Assembly (NCBI RefSeq): GCF_000336575.1 | Contig: NZ_AOPO01000021.1 | Span: forward strand, 1 to 64,000 | DNA from: Vreelandella titanicae BH1 | GTDB taxonomy: Bacteria; Pseudomonadota; Gammaproteobacteria; Pseudomonadales; Halomonadaceae | DNA length: 64,000 bases | Direction: 5' to 3' | Shown here: piece by piece, positions 1 through 7,866 of the stretch | Layout: every line of letters begins with the position of its first letter | Position numbering within the stretch: position 1 is the first letter of the stretch | Position numbers and translations under genes: made by a program | The notes under the pieces: model-generated | Databases searched by the model: none | What the model saw: only the letters and a program-made list of their open reading frames with translations | What the model was told of the DNA's origin: nothing

Positions 1-2781
1 GGCTTCGCTGAACGCTAGGGTGATGTTAACGGTGTCGCCCGCTTTATAAGTACCGTTGGCATTCGTCGAGGTGACATTGGTTACACTCGGGTTCATCACG
101 TCAACGGTATGTGCAGTGCCGCTGGAGAAGCCCTCCGAGGCATTGCCTGCACCATCATTGATGTCGGTGCCGTCGTTCAGGTCAAGGCGCAAGTCGCCTT
201 CGCCAGTAATGGTATCCACAGTGACGGTGTAGCTACTGCCGGAGCCTGAAATGGAGGCGATATTACCCGAAGCGCTGCCGGTGGTGTTGAGTAGGAAGTC
301 ATCGATAGAAGCATCGTCGACGTCTTCGCTAAAGGTAACGGTGTAATCCACTGAGGAAGCATTGGCTGCAGGCGAACCACTGGGCGCAATACTCGTAACG
401 CTAGGGGCGATGGCATCAATCACAATATCTTTATTGCTACTCAAAGAGTTAGCATCGCCTGAGGCGGGCAGGGCCAACACCGTGTCGTTACCTGCCGAGT
501 CCTTTATAGAGCCGCCATTGAGCAGGATCTCGCTGCCCGCCAGCGCCAGATCGCTGGTTTCATCGCCTGCTTGAACGGTATACGCGAACGTCAGCGTGTT
601 AGTCCCGGAGCCCGCCGTATAGTCAATGACTCGGTCAGTTGCCCCGGTTTCCAGCGTTAGCTGCGGCGTCCCGGTTACGGTCACAACTTCACTAAAGGTC
701 AGTGTAATATCAACGGTGTCACCCGCTTTATAAGTCCCGTCGGCCGTCGGCGAAGTGACGTTGGTGACGCTCGGCTTGACCAGATCAACGCTGTGAGCCG
801 TACCGCTGGTGTAGCCTGCCGGGGCATTGGTGGCCCCATCGTCGATATCGGTGCCACTGTTAAGATCCAGGCGCAGGTCGCCTTCACCGCTAATACCGGT
901 AACGCTGACCGTATAGCTGTCACCGCTGCCAGCAACCGCACTAATCGTGCCAGAGGCGGTGCCGGTGGAGGTAAGGGTGAAATCATCGGCAGAGACATTG
1001 CTGACGCTTTCGCTAAAGGTAACGGTGTAATCGACGGATGCAGCATTGGCATCGGGTGAACCGCTTGGGGCAATACTGGTAACGCTGGGAGCCACATCGT
1101 CGGTGACGTTGATGGTGACATCTTGCGTTGATGCGGTATTGCCATCGGTGGCTTGTACGCTGAGCGTATAGCTGCCGGTCGCACTGGCATCGAGTTGGCT
1201 GGTATCGCTCAGGGTAATTTCGCCCGTGGCGCCATCGATAGTGAAGGCGTTGCCAGTGTTGCCGGACTCGATGGAGTAGTTCACTGGATCGTCGCCCGTG
1301 GTAGCGACAGTGCCCAGTACCGTGCTGTTATCATCGCTCTCTTTAACGCTAAAGACTTGGCCGGTGGTGATGGCCGGGGCGATATCGTTGACGGAAATGG
1401 TGATGTCTTGAGTAGCCGTGTTGTTGCTGCTTTCACCGTCATCGGCCTGGATAGTCAGGGTGTAGCTTGCGGTGGCTTCATAGTCGAGTGCGTCAGGATC
1501 CGCTAGACGAATCTCGCCGTTATTGCTATCGATCTCAAACGCGCCGTCGACGTTGCCAGCGGTGATCGAGTAGGTGACAGAGTCGGTTCCACTGCTATCG
1601 CCATCGTTGGCATTGACATCGTGGATGACGGAGGTGGTATCAGTGGACGTTTCGTCGACGACCAGGCCGCCTGGATCCGTATTTTCAAAAACGGGATTAT
1701 TATTCGTGACAGCCGGTGACGCGACAAGATCATCCATTTCGAGCACGGCGACGTCGCTAAATGTAATCCTGACTTCATCAACGTTGTCGTAGCCAGACTG
1801 AAAATCTATCGCGCCATAAGCACCACCCGCTGTAGTTTCGTTGTAGGTGTAGTGGGCGTCTCCTTGTGTATCGGAAGCTGTAAAGTCAAGTGATTCAGCA
1901 GAAGTTACTGCGGCACCGTCACGGAACCCCTGAATCGTTGCCACGGGATTAGTGTCAGTTGTTGTCTCAGATATGCCAATGGCAACCGAGGCAAGGTCAA
2001 ATTCAGATCCATCGGTCGAAGAAAAGGTGAATTGACGAATATCTGGATTCTCAAAGTTCATCCAAATTACTCGGTCATTAGGATCCCCTGAATTATTCAA
2101 GTTGACCGTGAAGTCTGAAGGGCTGGGGGTAGCTATCCTGTCAGCACCATCCATTGCAAACGTCCAATCTCCAACGTTTATTGATGTAACCGGTTTTTCA
2201 TTGATAAGGCCTACATCATCAAAATTCTCATTGGATATTGCCAAGGTCGACTGAAATAGCCCCGGTGCGGGTGAAAAAACGGCTGTTTCGATCAGGCCTG
2301 TTTGTTGTTCCAGATCCCAGTCCCCACCAAGATCGCTGGCCCCGGTTAGGTCATCGGAGGCGGCCACATCCGCGCCCGTTACCTGCGTTAGCGATTCCAC
2401 AAACCGCAGTCCCTGCTCGCCCGCGCCAACATCACAGCCGTAAATAAGGATGTCGCCGTTTGGCCCCAATGCTTCGCCCCATTGTTCCAGGAAGCGGGCA
2501 TAACTCGGCAGAGTCTCGCTATCAAGCGTGCTGTTACCAAGCGCTATACGCCCCTCACTGCCGTGGGAAACCAAGTGGATGGCGTCAAATTCGCCGCGCT
2601 GTGCTAACGCCTGGGCGATTTGTTCAACGCCGTTAGCGCTGGGGTCTAACAGTATGACCACGGTATCGTCGGCCACGCCGTTAAGCAGTGTTTGGTAATC
2701 GTCAACTCGGGGGTCGACGAAGATAACTTCGTTACGACCAGTCGATTGGCTTGGGGGCGTTTGGCGGGTGGGAGTATTCAT
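1..2781 (-). CDS. Giant DUF4347 / cadherin-like / Ig-like repeat surface protein, 5' part (runs off left edge)
   Basis: Open reading frame of 927 codons from an ATG at 2781 to the window edge without a stop. It is therefore partial at its C-terminal side. Residues ~17-175 read as a DUF4347 domain with HLVSHG (His73) and IYGCDVG (Cys116), spaced like the His/Cys dyad of caspase-like folds. A ~200-residue segment rich in D, T and S follows, then two cadherin-like repeats (motifs DYEATASYTLTIQA and ASATGSYTLSVQA). Last come bacterial Ig-like (SwmB-type) modules with GTYKAGDTVDITLTFSE. The Ig block recurs with a 684-bp (228-codon) period: GCTTTATAAG stands at 41-50 and again at 725-734. No N-terminal signal peptide is visible, as is usual for type I (RTX-like) secreted adhesins, whose signal is C-terminal. 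Family and export route are inferred; the C-terminus is not visible. A role in adhesion or biofilm is likely but unproven. Confidence 0.85.
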   Translation of the reverse strand, partial: MNTPTRQTPPSQSTGRNEVIFVDPRVDDYQTLLNGVADDTVVILLDPSANGVEQIAQALAQRGEFDAIHLVSHGSEGRIALGNSTLDSETLPSYARFLEQWGEALGPNGDILIYGCDVGAGEQGLRFVESLTQVTGADVAASDDLTGASDLGGDWDLEQQTGLIETAVFSPAPGLFQSTLAISNENFDDVGLINEKPVTSINVGDWTFAMDGADRIATPSPSDFTVNLNNSGDPNDRVIWMNFENPDIRQFTFSSTDGSEFDLASVAIGISETTTDTNPVATIQGFRDGAAVTSAESLDFTASDTQGDAHYTYNETTAGGAYGAIDFQSGYDNVDEVRITFSDVAVLEMDDLVASPAVTNNNPVFENTDPGGLVVDETSTDTTSVIHDVNANDGDSSGTDSVTYSITAGNVDGAFEIDSNNGEIRLADPDALDYEATASYTLTIQADDGESSNNTATQDITISVNDIAPAITTGQVFSVKESDDNSTVLGTVATTGDDPVNYSIESGNTGNAFTIDGATGEITLSDTSQLDASATGSYTLSVQATDGNTASTQDVTINVTDDVAPSVTSIAPSGSPDANAASVDYTVTFSESVSNVSADDFTLTSTGTASGTISAVAGSGDSYTVSVTGISGEGDLRLDLNSGTDIDDGATNAPAGYTSGTAHSVDLVKPSVTNVTSPTADGTYKAGDTVDITLTFSEVVTVTGTPQLTLETGATDRVIDYTAGSGTNTLTFAYTVQAGDETSDLALAGSEILLNGGSIKDSAGNDTVLALPASGDANSLSSNKDIVIDAIAPSVTSIAPSGSPAANASSVDYTVTFSEDVDDASIDDFLLNTTGSASGNIASISGSGSSYTVTVDTITGEGDLRLDLNDGTDINDGAGNASEGFSSGTAHTVDVMNPSVTNVTSTNANGTYKAGDTVNITLAFSEA

Positions 2782-2798
2782 AAAGAGTACACTCTTTA
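2781..2798. promoter_or_regulatory. Inverted repeat over the ribosome-binding region of the DUF4347 gene
   Basis: TAAAGAGT (2781-2788) and ACTCTTTA (2791-2798) form perfect 8-bp arms with a 2-nt loop directly upstream of the ATG, whose first base is 2781. In the transcript the hairpin would cover the only purine-rich stretch (AAAGAG) that could act as a Shine-Dalgarno sequence. This could be a protein operator or a translation-limiting hairpin. No longer SD-like sequence is present. Confidence 0.4.
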
Positions 2799-2876
2799 AG
2801 TTGTGTAGAGATTTGGTTGTTTGTGTATATTTTATCTGTAGGTATTTGTTTATACGTCTTTTTTATATGGCTTTTC

Positions 2877-3212
2877 CTATACGGCGTCGATCCGGTAATA
2901 GGCAAGTGACAGGCCGGAGACGCCGCCGTCAAAGATAGCAACCCGAAGCGGTGAAATGTCCATCTTAATGCTCCTTGTGCAGTTCTTTACTCTAGGATCT
3001 TTCGAGAGCACGTCGCTGACAAGGGGTTGCGAGAAGTTGATACTGAAGTGATCCGTTGTGCTATGGGTGGCCGCTCTAGTGATTTCGGTGATACCCAACT
3101 GATACTGTGATGCTGCGGCATCTAAGCTGAAATGCTGAATATGACAGCCGTCACTGAGTAAGCGACACTGTCTGTGATTGATATAAAAACGCTCACAGGG
3201 TGAAAGATGCAT
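2877..3212 (-). CDS. Hypothetical protein, 111 aa, possibly a small partner of the tail-collar family
   Basis: A 111-codon frame on the strand of the DUF4347 gene, starting at an ATG preceded by AGGGA about 12 nt upstream. I do not recognise it with confidence. Its second half (FSINFSQPL ... DISPLRVAIFDGG ... LAYYRIDAV) is loosely like the C-terminal half of the DUF6916-type protein at 4268-4588 (FGVLLSGQ ... YQLVFN), a kind of small protein often found beside tail-collar proteins. The surrounding DNA is AT-rich and otherwise non-coding. It could be a diverged or decaying family member, or a chance frame. No signal peptide or membrane segment is visible. Confidence 0.35.
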   Translation of the reverse strand: MHLSPCERFYINHRQCRLLSDGCHIQHFSLDAAASQYQLGITEITRAATHSTTDHFSINFSQPLVSDVLSKDPRVKNCTRSIKMDISPLRVAIFDGGVSGLSLAYYRIDAV

Positions 3213-3658
3213 ACATTGGATTTCCCTATTTCAACACTGCTGGATGATCTGGTCGCTAGATGAGGCCCATCTTCCCATGTTCAGAAACACGTGATCGCGC
3301 TCTTCGCTACATCAAAGAGCTCCACTGATTTGTGAAGTGCTCTAAGCTTTAATCCAATTTTTGCTTGTTTAACTTTTGTTTATTTATATTACTGCTTATA
3401 CAGTTTTTTGGTTTCTTAACTATGTAAAAGCAGTCTAGGTTTATTGAGGAATTAGCACAGTAATACTAAAATTATGATCGTGACCCTAAGCATATGCAAG
3501 ATTTTACTACTAGGTTTAATGAGTCTATGGTTACTGTGCGTGCAGCCGGATCGTCCTTTCCAATCATGCGCAGCCGCTAATGGTTGAGTAACCGCCATAA
3601 GCATTAATGATACCTTTATTAAAGATATCTTTATTACAACAGTGACAAGGAGTATTTT
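3213..3658. other. AT-rich intergenic region upstream of the tail-collar gene
   Basis: About 450 bp without a supported gene, clearly richer in A/T than its neighbours (especially 3340-3500 and 3600-3650). It contains the perfect palindrome AAAGATATCTTT at 3621-3632 shortly before the AAGGAG ribosome-binding site (3647-3652). A promoter for the downstream gene is expected here, but no single site stands out. The base composition suggests acquired DNA. Confidence 0.5.
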
Positions 3659-4204
3659 ATGGATCCATTCCTCGGTGAAATCAAAATGTTCGGCTTCGAA
3701 TGGGCGCCTCGAGGCTGGGGGGTGTGCAATGGTGCCCAGTTGTCTATTGCACAGAATACCGCCCTCTTCTCTTTACTTGGCGTTGTGTATGGCGGCAACG
3801 GCCAAACCACCTTTAACCTGCCAGATCTGAGAGGGCGAATGCCCAGAGGGCAAGGTCAGGGAGCGGGCATGGCAAATGTCGATATCGGGGAGCTGGCTGG
3901 AGCGGAAAACCGCACACTGACTATCAATGAAATGCCTCAACATACGCATGCCGCAGGGGCAATGACTACGCCGGATGACGCCAATCAAGCTACGCCTGCC
4001 ACAGGGGATTATCTAGCCAGCGGTAAAGTGGGCCTAAGTGACTCTGTACGTAATTACTATAGTGGCACCCCCTCTGGCACGGTTGAGTTAGGCAATGGCC
4101 AAACGGGCATTAGCGGAGGGAGCCAACCGTTTAACGTTATGAACCCTTATCTCGCCCTGAACTTCAGTATTGCATTGCAGGGTATCTATCCATCCCGCCA
4201 ATAA
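3659..4204 (+). CDS. Phage tail-collar domain protein (MdpB/microcystin-dependent-protein-like)
   Basis: A 181-aa protein beginning MDPFLGEIKMFG, the characteristic start of MdpB-type tail-collar proteins. It is followed by WAPRGWGVCNGAQLSI, NTALFSLLGVVYGGNG and TTFNLPDLRGRMPRG (residues ~15-65), which make up the tail-collar fold. The C-terminal part contains NEMPQHTHA and ends NPYLALNFSIALQGIYPSR, again typical of the family. A strong AAGGAG lies 6 nt before the ATG. Although named after phage fibres, no other phage gene is present. Such proteins occur in bacterial genomes next to a small DUF6916-type protein and a GNAT acetyltransferase, exactly the set found here (4268-5112). The physiological role is unknown; a cell-surface or exported structural protein is a reasonable guess. 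Confidence 0.88.
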   Translation: MDPFLGEIKMFGFEWAPRGWGVCNGAQLSIAQNTALFSLLGVVYGGNGQTTFNLPDLRGRMPRGQGQGAGMANVDIGELAGAENRTLTINEMPQHTHAAGAMTTPDDANQATPATGDYLASGKVGLSDSVRNYYSGTPSGTVELGNGQTGISGGSQPFNVMNPYLALNFSIALQGIYPSRQ

Positions 4205-4267
4205 GTAGGGCAACAAGTGATGGAGGCCGAACGTTTGGAGGTTCGGCCTCTTATCGTAGGAGTCACG

Positions 4268-4588
4268 ATGTTAGGCACCATTACGGCGGCGGATTTTCAG
4301 CCGCTACAGGGAAAAGAGTGTACCTTTGAGGCGACCTCTGCGCTTTCGGTGAAGTTAACGGTCGAGCAAGTCACAAGCCGCCCCGACTGCCAAGTGCCGG
4401 GGGCAGGCGAAGCGCGGGAGCCTTTCGGTGTTCTTCTGTCTGGGCAGCAAGACGAGGTTGATTTTACCAGCGCCACCGGGGTCTTGCGCTTAGGCGACGG
4501 AGCAACGCTGGAAGGAGTTTACATTAACCGTGTGTTACCCCCAATGGGGGGCGACCCACGACCCTGGTATCAACTGGTTTTTAACTAA
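4268..4588 (+). CDS. Small DUF6916-like protein, partner of the tail-collar gene
   Basis: A 106-aa protein starting MLGTITAADFQPLQGKECTF. I chose the ATG at 4268 because TAGGAG stands 5 nt before it; upstream in-frame GTG/ATG codons at 4217 and 4220 lack such a site. The layout (an opening F.PL.G..F segment, a central FGVLLSGQ, and a closing WYQLVFN) matches the small DUF6916-type proteins encoded next to tail-collar proteins. No signal peptide, cysteines for metal binding or catalytic motif are evident beyond two isolated Cys. It probably works with the product of 3659-4204. It ends 24 bp from the convergent acetyltransferase gene. Confidence 0.65.
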   Translation: MLGTITAADFQPLQGKECTFEATSALSVKLTVEQVTSRPDCQVPGAGEAREPFGVLLSGQQDEVDFTSATGVLRLGDGATLEGVYINRVLPPMGGDPRPWYQLVFN

Positions 4589-4611
4589 TATTTTTACTAA
4601 CTAATAGTTGA

Positions 4612-5112
4612 CTAGGGCGTTTGCGGATACCAGACCCAGCGTTCTACTGCCCCCATTAATCTTTCAAAGCGGAACCCTAGCTGCTGGTAAAGCTGTTTGG
4701 CATAAACATTAAATGGATCGACGGAAAGGGAAACGGGGCTCATAACTTGAGCCCCTGCTGCCTGGACTGCCCTAAGAACGACAGCACCATAGCCTTTATT
4801 ACGTGCTCCCTTGATCAGCGCGAGGTCGAGAATATGCACTTCGTTGGCACCGAAATCCACGGTGACACGGCCGATCCGCTCACCCTGTTTCTCGACGATA
4901 TAATACAAGGCATTGGGGTAGGCAGTTCCATAACCGATTGCCTGGGCCTTAACCTGCATCTCAAGCAGCGCCTCAATCATGTCTTGATCAGCCAGCGCTA
5001 GTTGCAGGTCTTGCCGGATATCTCGATAAAGCGCTTCAAGAAAAAGATGATCTGAATCTCTAGAGGGTCGAAGTTGCAACCCATCGTTTAAGTGCCCGCC
5101 AATACCTGCCAT
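4612..5112 (-). CDS. GNAT-family N-acetyltransferase
   Basis: A 166-aa protein of the GNAT fold. LQLRPSRDSDHLFLEALYRD forms the first strand and helix. The acetyl-CoA loop region is represented by LALIKGARNKGYGAVVLRAV (the family's Q/R-x-x-G-x-G/A signature). SVDPFNVYAKQLYQQLGFRF is the usual C-terminal NxxAxxLYxxLGF motif. The start is uncertain: the frame stays open to a TTG at 5184, 13 bp behind the FlgO stop, but neither codon has a clear ribosome-binding site and the fold needs only the ATG at 5112. It lies downstream of the FlgO gene on the same strand and convergent with the tail-collar pair, a neighbourhood in which such acetyltransferases recur. The substrate is unknown. Confidence 0.8.
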   Translation of the reverse strand: MAGIGGHLNDGLQLRPSRDSDHLFLEALYRDIRQDLQLALADQDMIEALLEMQVKAQAIGYGTAYPNALYYIVEKQGERIGRVTVDFGANEVHILDLALIKGARNKGYGAVVLRAVQAAGAQVMSPVSLSVDPFNVYAKQLYQQLGFRFERLMGAVERWVWYPQTP

Positions 5113-5197
5113 TCGTTTGCCATTGCCCAAGGATATAAGTTGATTGAATCGCCCACCACTACAAGATAAACGTGAGCTTGCCAAAAATCGTGAGTGC

Positions 5198-5788
5198 TCA
5201 CCAACCCCCTTGGCCCTCTAACAAGCTTCGGGTGTTGTTATTGAGCGGTAAGCGGAAATCGGCGCTGCCGAGTACCATGGCATCACCTGCTCGAACGACC
5301 CGAGCACTTACATAGACGTAGTCCTGGCCCTGTGCATAGGTGCCCATTAGAATTGAACGGGCGTTGTGCTGAGCGGTTAGGCGCTGAACTTGCCGTGATA
5401 GAATCAATTCCCCCACGCTCTCTTCGATAAACATGCTGTCGCGCATTTTGACTTCGCGTACCTGCATACCCTGGCGGGCCAGTGCGGAGGCCATAATTTC
5501 AGAGCTAATACGCCCAAGCGTAGACGACTGGCTTAGATTGTCGATGCTCACAAAAGTGGCGGCAATCATGGGGCTATAGCGCGTGAGCTCTGGATTGCTG
5601 GCAACCATCTGCTCGGCAGCGGCATGAACCAATTCAGAGAGATCGGGTTCCGGTTCGGCGGGCGTGTTGTTAGCATTGCCCAGCGCGCTGCAACCAGCCA
5701 GTAACAGTAGCGTTATGCCCATGGTCATCCCACGGGTAGCATGGCCGATAGAGCGAGCGCGCCAAGTAGTTAAAAGTGTCATCAGCAT
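5198..5788 (-). CDS. flgO: FlgO-family outer-membrane lipoprotein
   Basis: A 196-aa protein with a lipoprotein signal: a basic stretch (RARSIGHATR), a hydrophobic core and lipobox LLAGC, giving a mature protein starting at Cys. The FlgO domain covers the rest: IAATFVSIDNLSQSSTLGRI, EIMASALARQGMQVREVKMR, RSILMGTYAQGQDYVYVSARVV. FlgO proteins in Vibrio are outer-membrane components needed for flagellar stability and motility. I placed the start at the ATG at 5788, just after the stop of the upstream lipoprotein gene (5793). An open extension to 5923 would overlap that gene for no reason. It is the second gene of an operon behind a sigma-28-type promoter at 6632-6658, which fits a flagellar role. 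Confidence 0.8.
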   Translation of the reverse strand: MLMTLLTTWRARSIGHATRGMTMGITLLLLAGCSALGNANNTPAEPEPDLSELVHAAAEQMVASNPELTRYSPMIAATFVSIDNLSQSSTLGRISSEIMASALARQGMQVREVKMRDSMFIEESVGELILSRQVQRLTAQHNARSILMGTYAQGQDYVYVSARVVRAGDAMVLGSADFRLPLNNNTRSLLEGQGGW

Positions 5789-5792
5789 GAAA

Positions 5793-6530
5793 TTACCACG
5801 TATCAGTAAGGGGAACGGAGGGTGTGGTAGGTGCCTGAGGCACGCGATGAGGGGCATATTGACGACGGTCACCGGCATTGATGTAGTAAATGTTGGACGA
5901 AGAGTAGAGAATTCGTTCGCCATCGATAATTTGCGTGGTCACGATGATCTCTTCGTCACCGGTGTATGTCCAACTACCGCTGGTGGTATCGGCAAGCATG
6001 CCGGCGGGGATTAATCCCAGCGCAGGTTCGCTCCACTGATTAAACGGAATCGTGGCTACCGCAATGCCCGCGGTGAGTGCGGTAAAAGCGCCAACCGGTG
6101 GGCGGATAAAGCCGCGGTCACGGTGCTCGACGACTTCGACGTCGATAGTGATATTGGCGCTGTTTGCAGTGGGGACGGTGGTAAGGTTAGCGCCCCGTGA
6201 CACCAGTTCGCTGGTCAGCAGTGCGCGAAAGCCACGCCCAAATTCACCGCCACTGTAGGCGTGCAGTGCTTCACTGTCTGACTCGCTGATGTGTAAATCG
6301 CGATTGCGAACGCGCTCGCGTTGTAAAATGCTGGTAGCTTCATGGCGGGCCAGCACATCCCAGTGGTGAGCTGCCTGCATACGTTGCTGTTCGGTATAGG
6401 GGTAGGTAGTGGCGATCGGCGCTTGAGATGTGTTGGCATAAAAGCAGCCGCTAAGCATTAAGCTTGCCAGCCCCAAACTAACAGGACGTATGAAATAGGG
6501 TAATGGAAATAATCGGGGACGGGTGCGCAC
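5793..6530 (-). CDS. Putative lipoprotein co-transcribed with flgO
   Basis: A 245-aa protein from a GTG at 6530 with AAGGA 8 nt upstream. The N-terminus has arginines, a hydrophobic stretch and LMLSGC, a lipobox, so a lipid-anchored mature protein is expected. The body (GGEFGRGFRALLTSELVSRG, ITIDVEVVEHRDRGFIRP, SWTYTGDEEIIVTTQIIDGE) resembles periplasmic outer-membrane-associated proteins of unknown function. A glycine/alanine-rich stretch near residue 155 could contact the membrane. I do not recognise a named family. It is the first gene behind the sigma-28-type promoter and sits 4 bp upstream of flgO, so a role in flagellar outer-membrane assembly, perhaps analogous to FlgP or FlgT, is a reasonable inference. 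Confidence 0.7.
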   Translation of the reverse strand: MRTRPRLFPLPYFIRPVSLGLASLMLSGCFYANTSQAPIATTYPYTEQQRMQAAHHWDVLARHEATSILQRERVRNRDLHISESDSEALHAYSGGEFGRGFRALLTSELVSRGANLTTVPTANSANITIDVEVVEHRDRGFIRPPVGAFTALTAGIAVATIPFNQWSEPALGLIPAGMLADTTSGSWTYTGDEEIIVTTQIIDGERILYSSSNIYYINAGDRRQYAPHRVPQAPTTPSVPLTDTW

Positions 6531-6631
6531 CTGCTGGTTCCTTTTTCGCTACAAAACGGCTTTTGATAGACTATGTGCTTTGCTTAGTTTGCCATGCCTA
6601 ATTCGACGTATCTAATTCATCATACCTAGCA

Positions 6632-6658
6632 AGATCGGCCACGAGGTTAAAAACTTGA
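6632..6658 (-). promoter_or_regulatory. Sigma-28 (FliA) type promoter for the lipoprotein-flgO operon
   Basis: On the minus strand TCAAGTTT (6658-6651) is followed after exactly 11 nt by GCCGATCT (6639-6632). This matches the sigma-28 consensus TAAAGTTT-N11-GCCGATAA at 13 of 16 positions. Transcription would start near 6625 and give a ~95-nt leader. The match to a flagellar sigma factor supports the flagellar assignment of the operon. Confidence 0.7.
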
Positions 6659-6668
6659 ATGAGCGATA

Positions 6669-7679
6669 ATGCCAATGCTTGAAGATCACCGCGGCGGTCC
6701 GCGCCATGATTCGCTGATGTCGGCCTATCATGAAAGTGATAGCGGTAGCGGTTGGATGATCAGTTATCTCGATATCATGACCTTGTTGGTGGCTCTGTTC
6801 GTGGTCATTATCGCCGCTGCAGGGCCGGTTATTCCTCAATTGAACCAGAAGGATAGTGTGAGCGAGGACGCGAGCACATCCTCGCCTACTTTGGGAGTCC
6901 CCCTGCCTGAAGCATTGGCCCAGGTAAGCCATGAGCGTGAGAGTGTCGCCCGGTGGAGCAGTGCAGGATTGAACCCCATGGCGATTAGTGCGGCACTTGG
7001 CGTGGCAGGGCTGCCCAAGCTGGCCGATCTTCCTCGACGAGTCAGCTTCGGTGTTCCACCGCTTTTGGCAGCACCATTGCCGCCTGCTGAGCCGGTTATT
7101 TCTTTACCAAAACTACTGATGCCCGCGGGCAGCGATGATTTTACATCGCCCTTAGCTGACTACATGGTGGTGTTAACCGACCACCCCCCGGCAAATGTAC
7201 AAGCGGTGAGCGATGAGTCAGTAGCGGGGGCGACTGCGCTAAATCAGGCGCTTTCGGAACGCGTTGAAGAGTCTACCTATTTACCCGACCTGGAGGGTGT
7301 TGAAGTATCGCGGGTGGCTGAGGGGATTAGCCTGCGTGTACAGGATCAACTGCTGTTTCCCTCTGCCACGGCTGAGCTAACCAACGATGGGTCGTCACTA
7401 GTGAGCAGTTTGCTCGAGACTATTCAGCGCTACGATGGCGAAGTGTGGGTGGAGGGCCATTCGGACAGCCAGACCATTAGCACCGAGGAGTTCTCATCTA
7501 ACTGGGCGCTGTCGAGTGCTCGTGCCATTGCCATTGTGGAAGCGCTGGAAGCGGCGGGCGTGGATGCTGAACGCCTTCGCGCAGTCGGCTTGGCAGCAAC
7601 AAAACCGCTAGAGAGCAACGCCACCGCGGAAGGGCGTGCACGTAATCGGCGGGTTGAGGTGGTGATTCATGTGGAGTAA
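6669..7679 (+). CDS. MotB-like OmpA-family protein without a MotA partner
   Basis: A 336-aa protein. Residues ~29-53 (WMISYLDIMTLLVALFVVII) form one membrane segment like the plug/TM helix of MotB, with an aspartate (Asp35) at the place of the ion-channel Asp of MotB. A long Pro/Ala/Ser-rich periplasmic linker follows. Residues ~228-334 form an OmpA-type peptidoglycan-binding domain (LLFPSATAELTNDG, EVWVEGHSDSQ, NWALSSARAIAIVEAL, GRARNRRVEVVIH). No motA-like gene is adjacent. It may be a stator-like protein using a MotA encoded elsewhere, or an envelope anchor. The start at 6669 has no good ribosome-binding site; ATGs at 6675 and 6717 are alternatives. It is divergent from the flgO operon, with only 138 bp between them. 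Confidence 0.78.
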   Translation: MPMLEDHRGGPRHDSLMSAYHESDSGSGWMISYLDIMTLLVALFVVIIAAAGPVIPQLNQKDSVSEDASTSSPTLGVPLPEALAQVSHERESVARWSSAGLNPMAISAALGVAGLPKLADLPRRVSFGVPPLLAAPLPPAEPVISLPKLLMPAGSDDFTSPLADYMVVLTDHPPANVQAVSDESVAGATALNQALSERVEESTYLPDLEGVEVSRVAEGISLRVQDQLLFPSATAELTNDGSSLVSSLLETIQRYDGEVWVEGHSDSQTISTEEFSSNWALSSARAIAIVEALEAAGVDAERLRAVGLAATKPLESNATAEGRARNRRVEVVIHVE

Positions 7680-7725
7680 GGGGCAGTTAATAGAGGAGTA
7701 AATAGCTGCTCAGCTATAAGGAAAA

Positions 7726-7847
7726 TGTCATTGCGAGAAGCGCAGCGACGCGGCAATCTGATTTGTCAGTGATAGCTAACCCCGAGATTGCTTCTCTATG
7801 TTTGCAATGACGGCAACATGATCGCCACGCTTCGCTCGCGATGACAT
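7726..7847 (+). repeat. Palindromic repeat cluster A (one full unit plus a partial unit)
   Basis: A unit begins TGTCATTGCGAG at 7726, has the inner arm GGCAATCT and its complement GAGATTGC, and closes with GCAATGAC at 7811. A short second fold-back (GATCGCCACGCTTCGCTCGCGATGACA) ends at 7846. The unit is a diverged member of the ~87-bp family that also occurs near 10.6, 12.6, 20.4, 21.2 and 41.8 kb. Confidence 0.85.
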
Positions 7848-7866
7848 AAGAGGGGCAATGACATAG

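Noticed and set aside
699..1190. Long minus-strand frame rich in Pro, Ala and Ser inside the surface-protein gene
   Set aside because: It is another frame of the repeat region of the real gene; the composition is typical of a shadow and there is no ribosome-binding site.
793..1506. Two plus-strand frames of 88 and 117 codons opposite the surface-protein gene
   Set aside because: They are antisense to a strongly supported coding frame and resemble no family.
3659..4588. Prophage remnant suggested by the tail-collar protein
   Set aside because: No capsid, terminase, integrase or lysis gene is present. The tail-collar/DUF6916/GNAT group is a known chromosomal association.
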